NCBI GenBank assembly: GCA_913061385.1
Contig: CAJXTM010000308.1
Span: 1 to 5,700, forward strand
Length of the DNA stretch: 5,700 nucleotides
Origin: an uncultured Rhodopirellula sp.
GTDB lineage: Bacteria; Planctomycetota; Planctomycetia; Pirellulales; Pirellulaceae
Reading direction: 5' to 3'
The first letter of the stretch is position 1. Each line of letters begins with the position of its first letter. Both the position numbers and the translations under genes were made by a program. Of the stretch, positions 1-5,700 are shown piece by piece. The notes under the pieces are model-generated. The model was not told the origin of the DNA. It saw only the letters and a list, made by a program, of their open reading frames with translations, and did not search any database.

Positions 1-30
1 TCGGCAGCGTCAGATGTGTATAAGAGACAG
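1..30. other. Nextera read-1 transposase adapter (non-genomic)
   Basis: These bases match the last 30 bases of the Illumina Nextera read-1 adapter. Positions 12-30 are the 19-base Tn5 mosaic end AGATGTGTATAAGAGACAG, preceded by the read-1-specific TCGGCAGCGTC. This is library-preparation sequence left on the contig, not a natural transposon end. Genomic sequence starts at 31. The adapter cuts the 3' end of the cytochrome gene, whose frame stays open through it. Confidence 0.98.
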
Positions 31-2291
31 GGCATTGTTTTGTAGGTATCCGATTCATTGCCGTTGTTGCGTTTGACAAGATTTTCAGGATGCTCAAGGC
101 TCTCGACGCTGCGAATCCGGCCGAAATCATCGAAACCCTCAAACGGCATGCCCAGCGGATTCATTTGTTGATGGCACTTCCAGCATTCTGCTTGTCCTGT
201 CACCGACTCCACCCGTTGTCGGAATGTCTTGTGTGGGTCTTCCGGAACTTGTGCGTCGACGGTGATGGGGACATCGGGAACACGTCCTGCCAACAATTTT
301 TCGCGAATCCAGCGGCCACGGCGAATGGGGTCGGTTTGAAAATTTCCTGAATGTGCAACCAGCCACGCGGGGTGAGTCAAAATGCCCTTTCTGCCTGGCA
401 TCGGAAAAGGTTGAACAGGCTGATAGTCGAAGTTGTCCTGGGTGCCATAGCCGCCTCGGCCAGGCATTCGTGGAAGACTGTAGATTGGCGAATGCCAGTA
501 GTGATTGCCATGAGCCCATGGGAAGGTTGTGAATGGCTGGTTACCTTTGCCAAAGGTGTGGTCGAAGTGCGTCATCAAGCGGATCAGGCTATTGTCGTGG
601 CGTGCCTTGCTGCGTCCCGTGATACCGCGACGATCAATATGGGTTTTGATCAGTTCTTCGTGTGCCTTCACGACCCCGTCAGGATCATCCTTCCAGTTGG
701 TGTCTTTCAGGGCCTCGTATGCTTTACGCCAACCCTCAATCATACGTTTGCCTGACTCATTATCTCGATTGTGATAGAGAAAAAACTTGTCAGTGGTTAG
801 CAGGGTGTTGAAGACATCTTTATCGGACTCGACAATGCCAGCGACGACGCGGTCTGCCTCGTTCACGAGATGCCCCGGAGTCTGGTTACTGCCACGACCG
901 GGGTTGATGTAAAAACCATCGCTGCGTTTCAGGTCTTTGAAAATTTTGAGTGCCGCAGGATAACCAAAGAACTCACGAAAGAATCGAATGATCCTTGGGT
1001 GTGAGGTCAGGCGGGGTGGGATCTTGTCACGACTGCCCCATGCGTGGCCGATTGCTCCGCGAAAATAGGACTCATCGTCCAGTAAACGTGTCACTTCACG
1101 GTGGTAATCTGCTTTCGTCAGCAGTTTGCCCGCGTTTGCTGCGTCTCGGAGGGTTTCGTCAGGTCCGCGATCCCCCAGTGCGTATGCGATTGCGAAGCTT
1201 GCTTCACGTGGCGTGAGTTTGCGGCGCCCATGCTCATCCGTTTTACCACCCCCGAATTCAATTCGATAAAGAAACTCGGATTCCAGCAAGACACTGACAA
1301 GCATTTGTCGTAGACCATTGACGTTTCCGGCAAGTTTGATGGAAGATGCCGTTAATGCAACGTACTTGTCTAGTTCGGATGCACTGGGTGCACGCTGTAA
1401 TACTCTTTCAAACTGGGTGTTGATGGCGGCAACAATCTCATCCGGCGTAGGTTCGCTGTCCTTGAGGATGATCGTTTCAAATGTTGCCGGTGTGGTTTTG
1501 GGATACCACCGATCTTTAGGATTGGGGAAGTTCTTGGGGGTAATTTCTCCCTTCTTGATGCGAGCCGCCACAATCTGCTTTTCCGCGATCCACTTCGCGT
1601 TGTCCAACATCACAAGCAGGGTGCCACCACCAAGAGTGCCCAAGTCGTAATCGCGAACGCCGGAATGCTCGGGTAACACAAATGGGTTGGTGACGCCGTA
1701 AAAACCGTTTTGTCTCGCATTAGCAAGGTCGCGACCTTCGAGCCCAAACACATTGACAACTCGCTCCTCGAAGATCCGAGGGCTTATGAGCCAACGTCTC
1801 ACCGGAGTGTAAGCAGCCTCCGGGTTCTGGCTGTTAAAAAGTTCCTGATGGCTGACGTAATTGCCAAAGTCTGGATAGGTCAGCTTCTTGTCAAGTTCCG
1901 AGGCATTGTGGTTTCGTAGCGTGGAGCGAATCCAGATTGTTAGAGCCTTGCGATCTTCGGTATTGGGCTGACTAGCGTCTTTGGGCGGCATCAATCCGAA
2001 GAACAATTGGTCTTGAGCTTTGTTAAGTAGCTCAAGTTTTGCACCTGCATCAAGTGTCTCAATCCCATCAAGTTCAACCGTTGCTTCGGCGTTGTCGCTG
2101 TTGTGGCAGTCAAGGCAATGAGTTGCGAGGATCGCCTGGATGTGTTCGGGGACAACAATCTGGGCCTCTGTTTTGGAGCCAGACGCAGGGTCATTGATCG
2201 CACATAGTGACGTTGCATCCAATGTGATTGCCACGATCAACGCGACAGTCGATCGATAAAACACGCTGTGGCTTTTATTTCTGTTGTGCAT
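31..2291 (-). CDS. Planctomycete-type c-type cytochrome protein with DUF1595/DUF1592/DUF1588 domains, 3' partial
   Basis: The frame is open from ATG 2291-2289 to the adapter, giving 753 visible residues and no stop. The N-terminus (MHNRNKSHSV, then a hydrophobic stretch at about 16-24) looks like a Sec signal peptide. A planctomycete cytochrome c domain (PSCyt1-like) follows, with haem motif CLDCH at 59-63 and a probable distal Met101 in LMPPK. A divergent DUF1587-like stretch lies near 160-190. Residues 284-345 resemble DUF1595 (ending ESEFLYRIE) and 358-480 DUF1592. About 490-730 is DUF1588, with ILTHPAWL, DPIRRGRWIREKLL and a second haem motif, CWKCH, at 703-707, followed by MNPLGMPFEGFDDFGR. 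The C-terminal DUF1585 domain normal for the family is mostly missing. Two CxxCH sites and a signal peptide imply a haem protein outside the cytoplasm; its reaction is unknown. An in-frame ATG at 2336-2334 would add 15 residues. Neither start has a clear Shine-Dalgarno. I prefer 2291 because it gives a more usual signal peptide. Domain names come from remembered family motifs, not a search. Confidence 0.93.
171..185 (-). other. Second haem c attachment motif (CWKCH)
   Basis: Residues 703-707 of the cytochrome protein read C-W-K-C-H, the CxxCH signature for covalent haem c attachment. It lies at the end of the DUF1588 region, just before MNPLGMPFEGFD. In this family a CxxCH is usual at this place, and the nearby methionines (710 and 715) are candidate axial ligands. 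Haem attachment is inferred from the motif. Confidence 0.85.
2103..2117 (-). other. First haem c attachment motif (CLDCH)
   Basis: Residues 59-63 of the cytochrome protein read C-L-D-C-H, preceded by an ILATH helix and followed about 38 residues later by LMPPK. This spacing is typical of planctomycete cytochrome c domains, with Met101 as the probable second iron ligand. Confidence 0.88.
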
Positions 2292-2499
2292 GGTGTGGAA
2301 TGATGGCTGTTGCTGTGACTGCGCCGGAATTTCCATTCTAGTGTATCGAACATGGTTTTCAGCGCGGATGCTGCAATTGGTTTCAGTTTCCGGACAGCTT
2401 CTGGGTGTTTTGCGTTTCCTGCGTGATCCTCGTGCATGACTTTGCCTGCGAATTCGGCAAGGTCTGTTTGAAAGCGGGCAAGTGGTTGGCAAGGCATAG

Positions 2500-2521
2500 G
2501 ATCGACTTGAAGGTGTCGATC
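2500..2521. repeat. Inverted repeat GATCGAC / GTCGATC
   Basis: GATCGAC at 2500-2506 is the exact reverse complement of GTCGATC at 2515-2521, with an 8-base loop. The TCGA core recurs just to the right (CGTCGATTGTCGAC up to 2534), so alternative pairings are possible. It lies about 210 bases upstream of the cytochrome start and has no adjacent T-run. An operator or chance are both possible. Confidence 0.4.
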
Positions 2522-2590
2522 GTCGATTGTCGACTGGGGCCTATCGCTTCAAAGACAGACCCAAGCAGACACACCTTGGCTTAAGTCTCG

Positions 2591-2608
2591 GTCCGATCGC
2601 TATCGGAC
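2591..2608. repeat. Perfect hairpin GTCCGAT-CGCT-ATCGGAC
   Basis: Two 7-base arms (2591-2597 and 2602-2608) pair exactly around a 4-base CGCT loop. It sits about 100 bases beyond the sulfatase stop in the direction of transcription. This would suit a transcription terminator or a 3' RNA-stabilising hairpin for the propeller-sulfatase message. No U-tract follows on the minus strand, so a standard intrinsic terminator is not supported. A regulator-binding palindrome for the cytochrome gene is the alternative. Confidence 0.45.
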
Positions 2609-2635
2609 GACAGGGTATGTGTTTGCCATGCCGCG

Positions 2636-2710
2636 TTAAGCTTTGACAGGTATCTTGTAGATGGCGAGGGCATTAGCAGGCATTCGCAGTTGAATGGGCG
2701 TGCTGCCGCT
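2636..2710 (-). other. Short open frame resembling an orphan protein C-terminus
   Basis: Starting one base after the sulfatase stop, in another frame, 24 codons read S-G-S-T-P-I-Q-L-R-M-P-A-N-A-L-A-I-Y-K-I and then P-V-K-A before TAA. A stop codon lies in this frame inside the sulfatase end, so there is no long gene. The alternating hydrophobic pattern resembles the last strand of many secreted enzymes. It could be a remnant of a neighbouring gene or of an older sulfatase C-terminus, or chance. No start codon or ribosome site supports independent expression. Confidence 0.2.
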
Positions 2711-2711
2711 T

Positions 2712-4415
2712 TCATTTTCTTTGCTTTTTCAATTCATCCAGCAGAAGCTTGCCATCGCTGTTCGCATCGATCGCTTTGAACCGTTTGGTCAGGGCGGGGA
2801 CGTTGCGACCTTCCGGGGTACCGATGAATTCCTCCAGTGTGATCACTCTGTCTGCATTGCGGTCCCGGTTCTGGAAGAATTGTTCTGGTGACCGGCGTTG
2901 CGGTTCCGGTGTGGCAACCTTTTTAGGGGATCTGGTTGTTTCTTTTTGCGGAGCGTCGGAAATTCCAACGCCAGGATACTCCGCGTTGATATTGGAAAAA
3001 TGTTCGATGAGTTCTGTCTTGAGTGAATCGTAAACCTCGGGTCGTTCTGTCCTTAGGTCATTCTCCTCCGCGATGTCTTGGCTGAGGTCGAAAAGGGAAA
3101 GATCGGTGTGCTCCAGTTCGGCAACAAGTGCATTCCAATCTGGGGAGTGGTCTCGCCCGATATTGCTCCAGACTTTGTAGTCTCCCTTACGCAGACCGAT
3201 GTTGCCCCAGAGTTCAAAGATCATTGTTCGGTCTGCGATTGTTTCCTTCCCGGCGGAACGCATATGCGGAATCAGCGACACACCGCGTACTGGATTTTTG
3301 CCATTGGTTTCTGGAACCGAGATCGTGGCAGCGTCCAACAGGGTGGCAAAGAGGTCACAGTGCATCACCTGATCGTTCGAGATCATGCCCTGAGGCAATC
3401 GGCTTTGCCAGTTGATCAACAACGGTACGTTTAACCCGCCTTGGTACGTTGACGCTTTGCCTCCTCTCAACGGTCCGTTGTTTCCGGGAAATCTGCCACC
3501 GGCTGCGTTTTCATCCATTGTGCAGCCTCCGTTGTCACTCACGAAGACAATCAGGGTGTTTTCGGCAACATCCAGTTTATCCAACAGGGCGACTAATCGG
3601 CCGATGTTGTGATCCATGTGTTCAAGAATGGCGACATAGTCGCTACGCAGAAAACTGACTCCCCGGTCGAGTGCTTTGTTGATCCAGGCCTCGGGCGCCG
3701 AGGCGGGTTTTGATTTATCGACGCGAAGCGGGCCGTGCACGGCGTTGTAAGCGACGTAGCAGAAGAACGGATCACCGTTGGTGGCGTTCGTCCGAATGAA
3801 CTTTTCCGCCCAGTCAGTAAACAACTCAGTCGCGTGCCCTTGGGAAGTGCGGTCTGGCTGGCGATTGTGCATGAAGTTGGATCTTCCCGCTTTAATCCAA
3901 TACGGGTGTGCCCCACGGAGAAAACCGCGAAACTCGTCGAATCCGCGGTCGTTGGGAACTTCGCCCTCGAGTGATCCCATGTGCCATTTTCCGAAGGCGC
4001 CGGTTTTGTAACCGGATTCGGAAAGATGCTCCGAAAGCATTTTCACGTCGCGTTTGATCCCACGGTATCCGGGTGATCCGAGCGGTTGTTGACCCGGACC
4101 ACGCCACATGCCGTTTTCGGATGAATACTGACCAGTGAACATGCAGGCACGCGATGGTCCGCAAAGCGGGACGGTGTGGTAGTTGGGAAAGCGAACGCCC
4201 TGAGCGGCTAAGGCTTCCAACGTCGGAAGTCGCACCTCAGTCTTGTCCCAGTTCGATGGTAAATCTCCCCACCCATGATCGTCGGAAACGATGAACAGAA
4301 TGTTGGGCCGAGCGGGTTGTGATTCCGAGGCTGGGATGACGGCGATTGGTTCTTCCGTGCGAGCGATGTTCTGCATCAACAAGAGCACAGCAATGACGGT
4401 TGGCAGTACTTTCAA
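2712..4415 (-). CDS. Secreted sulfatase (arylsulfatase family, formylglycine type) with C-terminal EF-hands
   Basis: This complete 567-residue protein should hydrolyse sulfate esters outside the cytoplasm. A signal peptide covers about 1-18 (MKVLPTVIAVLLLMQNIA). Residues 37-50 (PNILFIVSDDHGWG) give metal ligands Asp45 and Asp46. LCGPSRACMFTGQ holds the C-x-P-S-R signature, with Cys85 the residue converted to formylglycine and Arg89 alongside. GKWHMG supplies Lys143 and His145, NAVHGP supplies His227, FVSDNGG supplies metal ligands Asp294 and Asn295, and LRGGK supplies Lys320. All key residues are present, so it should be active if matured. Residues 484-510 form a charged Pro/Thr/Lys linker, followed by two EF-hand loops at 518-529 and 550-561. 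The start is TTG at 4415-4413, chosen because AGGGA lies 9 bases upstream and the signal peptide begins there; the next Met (14) would destroy the signal. It follows the propeller gene by 30 bases, suggesting one operon. The substrate, and the SulfAtlas subfamily, cannot be read from the sequence; a sulfated polysaccharide is a guess. No maturase is encoded here. Confidence 0.95.
   Translation of the reverse strand: MKVLPTVIAVLLLMQNIARTEEPIAVIPASESQPARPNILFIVSDDHGWGDLPSNWDKTEVRLPTLEALAAQGVRFPNYHTVPLCGPSRACMFTGQYSSENGMWRGPGQQPLGSPGYRGIKRDVKMLSEHLSESGYKTGAFGKWHMGSLEGEVPNDRGFDEFRGFLRGAHPYWIKAGRSNFMHNRQPDRTSQGHATELFTDWAEKFIRTNATNGDPFFCYVAYNAVHGPLRVDKSKPASAPEAWINKALDRGVSFLRSDYVAILEHMDHNIGRLVALLDKLDVAENTLIVFVSDNGGCTMDENAAGGRFPGNNGPLRGGKASTYQGGLNVPLLINWQSRLPQGMISNDQVMHCDLFATLLDAATISVPETNGKNPVRGVSLIPHMRSAGKETIADRTMIFELWGNIGLRKGDYKVWSNIGRDHSPDWNALVAELEHTDLSLFDLSQDIAEENDLRTERPEVYDSLKTELIEHFSNINAEYPGVGISDAPQKETTRSPKKVATPEPQRRSPEQFFQNRDRNADRVITLEEFIGTPEGRNVPALTKRFKAIDANSDGKLLLDELKKQRK
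2733..2768 (-). other. EF-hand loop 2 of the sulfatase (canonical)
   Basis: Residues 550-561 fit the 12-residue calcium loop: Asp550 (1), Asn552 (3), Asp554 (5), Gly555 (6), Leu557 (8) and Glu561 (12). It ends six residues before the C-terminus. Calcium binding is inferred from the motif. Confidence 0.8.
2829..2864 (-). other. EF-hand loop 1 of the sulfatase (one non-consensus residue)
   Basis: Residues 518-529 have Asp518 (1), Asn520 (3), Asp522 (5), Ile525 (8) and Glu529 (12), but Arg523 replaces the usual Gly at position 6. The ligand positions are kept, so it may still bind calcium, perhaps more weakly. It pairs with loop 2, 32 residues downstream, as normal for an EF-hand pair. Confidence 0.7.
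4149..4163 (-). other. Sulfatase formylglycine motif CGPSR
   Basis: Residues 85-89 read C-G-P-S-R, the C-x-P-S-R signature of cysteine-type sulfatases. Cys85 is the catalytic residue after oxidation to formylglycine. The following ACMFTGQYSSENGMW also fits the family. Confidence 0.95.
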
Positions 4416-4424
4416 TTCAAAGTT

Positions 4425-4429
4425 TCCCT
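4425..4429 (-). promoter_or_regulatory. Ribosome binding site deciding the TTG start of the sulfatase
   Basis: On the minus strand AGGGA lies 9 bases before the TTG at 4415. It falls inside the 30-base gap after the propeller gene. Because no ATG or GTG is available at the right place for the signal peptide, this site supports TTG as the start. Confidence 0.5.
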
Positions 4430-4445
4430 GATTATTCGACCACGA

Positions 4446-5654
4446 CTATTTCGCACTTTTCAGTGCAGGTTGATAGATAATATTACATTTCACAAGGCGT
4501 CGGTTAAGAACATCCATGATGAACAGCTTATCCTTCCATACCGCCAGACTGGAAATGCTTCCCAGCGGCAGCTCAGGATGCGGATACGCGCTGCCTTTTC
4601 CTTTGCAGTCTGCGTTTCCATAACTGCCGAATTCACCCACGAGTTTGCCCGTCTTGGTATCCACAACCTGGACGGTGTGTTTGGTCGCCATGTAGATGTA
4701 GCCATTGTCGTCCAACGCCTGATTCACCCGGTGCGTGCTACAAATGCAGTGAGGGTTCGGCGGGATGAAACCCATCCCATGATCACCATCCCAAGGCTGC
4801 GACCACAGCGGTTCGCCGCCTGTCGGTGCATACTTCGACAGCGCATAAGACCTCATCGGAGACCGCTTGGGAGCTTTTGCATCGACTCGGTTGACACGCT
4901 TTTCGGGAGCTAGCCCGTTGGCGGGAATATGGACGATGTACAAGTAGCCTTCCTTATCAACCTGAATTCCCTTCACGCTGGTAAGATCAATCAACGCTTT
5001 GTGTTTCAATTTGCCGGTGGAGTCATAGACGTCGAGTTGCCGGTGCAAGGCATAGTTCGGCAACATCATCCCCAGTTCCCTGTACCGATCCTGCTTGTTC
5101 ATGTAGTAGATGTTACCTTCACGATCCACGTCCATCCCTGAGTAAACATCCCACCAGCATGTCAATTGCTTCCTGAGGTGCGCTCTTTTGTAGAAACTGC
5201 CTTTCACGGGCGTCGCATCGACAAGCAGTTCATGCGTTCCGGTGGACGCGAAGGGAATCGGTTTGCCAGTCCGGTCAAATCGCAGAACGCTGACACCCTC
5301 CTCACCGAGTTTCCAGCGGTATACCCTGTCATCCTTTCCGAAGATGGAATCCAGAGACAGAGGTTCCTCTGGATGAGGAAAACCGCGTTCAAGATTAGTG
5401 GCGCCCCACGGCGAGATCAGGCCGCTTTCCTCGATATCAATGAAGTACGGATCCCATTTCTTCAAGATGTTTCCCGGCTGATCCAGGCGATAGACGGTGC
5501 CAAACTTTTTGTGGCGGTATCTGGCATCGTCTTCGACATAGACGTGCCCCGTTTCAGGATCGATGTTCAGGATGGGCATGCCACTGTCTTGTCGCGGGTT
5601 GGACAAGGTTTGGCCATCATCCTGCCATTGCGTTTTCAACGAAAGGTCGTCGCC
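4446..5654 (-). CDS. NHL-like beta-propeller protein, 5' partial
   Basis: These are the last 402 codons, ending in TAG at 4448-4446. The 5' end is lost at the adapter; an apparent GTG start with residues MYKRQ is adapter translation and not part of the protein. Numbering from the first real residue (Gly, 5654-5652), propeller-type strands recur: MPILNIDPETGHVYVED (26-42), GMDVDREGNIYYMN (173-186), GIQVDKEGYLYIVH (229-242), NQALDDNGYIYMAT (311-324) and SSLAVWKDKLFIMDVLNRRL (368-387). The G-x-x-V-D-x-x-G-x-I-Y pattern is that of NHL or related propeller blades. Strands are often followed by phrases such as VYDSTGKL or VVDTKTGKLVGEFG. The fold is well supported; no catalytic site is evident, so a binding or scaffold role is only a guess. 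The lost N-terminus probably held a signal peptide. Five cysteines occur, two in an H-C-x-C-x-x-H cluster at 302-308. The gene lies 30 bases upstream of the sulfatase gene, so the two are probably co-transcribed. Confidence 0.85.
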   Translation of the reverse strand, partial: GDDLSLKTQWQDDGQTLSNPRQDSGMPILNIDPETGHVYVEDDARYRHKKFGTVYRLDQPGNILKKWDPYFIDIEESGLISPWGATNLERGFPHPEEPLSLDSIFGKDDRVYRWKLGEEGVSVLRFDRTGKPIPFASTGTHELLVDATPVKGSFYKRAHLRKQLTCWWDVYSGMDVDREGNIYYMNKQDRYRELGMMLPNYALHRQLDVYDSTGKLKHKALIDLTSVKGIQVDKEGYLYIVHIPANGLAPEKRVNRVDAKAPKRSPMRSYALSKYAPTGGEPLWSQPWDGDHGMGFIPPNPHCICSTHRVNQALDDNGYIYMATKHTVQVVDTKTGKLVGEFGSYGNADCKGKGSAYPHPELPLGSISSLAVWKDKLFIMDVLNRRLVKCNIIYQPALKSAK

Positions 5655-5700
5655 CTGTCTCTTATACACATCTCCGAGCCCACGAGACCGAGGCTGATCT
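5655..5700. other. Nextera read-2 adapter with i7 index (non-genomic)
   Basis: Positions 5655-5673 are the Tn5 mosaic end in reverse orientation (CTGTCTCTTATACACATCT). 5674-5688 are the read-2-specific CCGAGCCCACGAGAC. 5689-5696 read CGAGGCTG, which I recall as Nextera i7 index N710. 5697-5700 (ATCT) begin the P7 flow-cell tail. The sequence cuts the 5' end of the propeller gene and creates a false GTG start at 5669-5667. Confidence 0.98.

Larger units (their letters stand above)
2292..2711. other. Spacer between sulfatase and cytochrome genes, no recognised gene
   Basis: About 420 bases separate the sulfatase stop from the cytochrome start (375 if the upstream ATG at 2336 is used). It contains two perfect 7-bp inverted repeats, a near-perfect 10-bp tandem repeat at 2669-2688, and a short frame resembling a protein C-terminus at 2636-2710. 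Two short minus-strand frames (2237-2497, 86 codons; 2383-2574, 63 codons) cross it, but neither matches a family I know and the first runs into the cytochrome start in another frame. I see no convincing sigma-70 promoter, although one for the cytochrome gene would be expected here. Confidence 0.7.

Noticed and set aside
1..30. Tn5-like mosaic ends at both ends of the window as a natural transposon
   Set aside because: The flanking bases are read-1 and read-2 primer sites and an index, so this is tagmentation library sequence.
139..519. 126-codon minus-strand open frame
   Set aside because: Same strand but another frame of the cytochrome gene; the true frame contains the haem motif and DUF1588 sequence.
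351..755. 134-codon plus-strand open frame
   Set aside because: It lies wholly antisense to the cytochrome gene, which has clear family motifs across the same span.
1318..1650. 110-codon plus-strand open frame
   Set aside because: Antisense to the DUF1595-like region and the stretch before it in the cytochrome gene, with no recognisable motif.
2334..2341. TAGAAT as a -10 promoter box upstream of the cytochrome gene
   Set aside because: No acceptable -35 element at 16-19 bases, and the box overlaps the alternative start codon.
2237..2497. 86-codon minus-strand open frame with plausible codon use in its first part
   Set aside because: It overlaps the cytochrome start by 55 bases in another frame, has no ribosome site I can see, and matches no known family. 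Kept only as a note on the spacer.
2591..2608. Hairpin as a standard intrinsic terminator
   Set aside because: No run of T follows the stem on either strand, so it is listed only as an inverted repeat.
2669..2688. Tandem GGCATTAGCA/GGCATTCGCA as a repeat array or CRISPR
   Set aside because: Only two imperfect 10-base units with no spacers; likely chance or part of the short remnant frame.
4470..4913. 147-codon plus-strand open frame
   Set aside because: Antisense to the propeller gene, whose blade motifs are clear in the opposite frame.
5655..5669. GTG start giving a protein that begins MYKRQ
   Set aside because: These codons are Tn5 mosaic-end adapter. The real protein is cut at 5654 and its start is unknown.

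Overview
The window is a short metagenomic-type contig, most likely from a planctomycete of the Pirellulaceae/Rhodopirellula kind. The assignment rests on gene content: a protein with a planctomycete-type cytochrome c domain and DUF1595/DUF1592/DUF1588 domains, and an exported sulfatase with C-terminal EF-hands. No rRNA or other phylogenetic marker is present, so it is an inference. Both ends are sequencing adapter, not genome: positions 1-30 are the Nextera read-1 adapter and 5655-5700 the Nextera read-2 adapter plus an i7 index. Only 31-5654 is biological.

All three genes lie on the minus strand, so transcription runs from right to left. (1) 4446-5654 is the C-terminal 402 residues of an NHL-like beta-propeller protein; its 5' end is cut by the adapter. 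(2) After a 30-base gap, 2712-4415 is a complete 567-residue secreted sulfatase with a CxPSR formylglycine motif and two C-terminal EF-hand loops, starting at TTG. (3) After about 420 bases without a recognisable gene, 31-2291 is a c-type cytochrome protein of the DUF1592/DUF1588 family. It has 753 visible residues and two CxxCH haem motifs, and its 3' end is cut by the left adapter. This gene has no stop codon inside the window, so a scan for closed ORFs misses it; I found it by translating the reverse complement.

The propeller and sulfatase genes are close enough to be co-transcribed. The cytochrome gene points the same way but is separated by a spacer holding two short inverted repeats, so it may have its own promoter. 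The sulfatase, and probably the other two proteins, act outside the cytoplasm. A role in processing sulfated polysaccharides is plausible but is inferred only from the sulfatase. I found no CRISPR array, mobile element, RNA gene or clearly new system. The main points are the adapter artefacts, the unclosed cytochrome gene, a His-rich expansion inside its DUF1588 region, the EF-hand sulfatase, and some odd short signals in the spacer.
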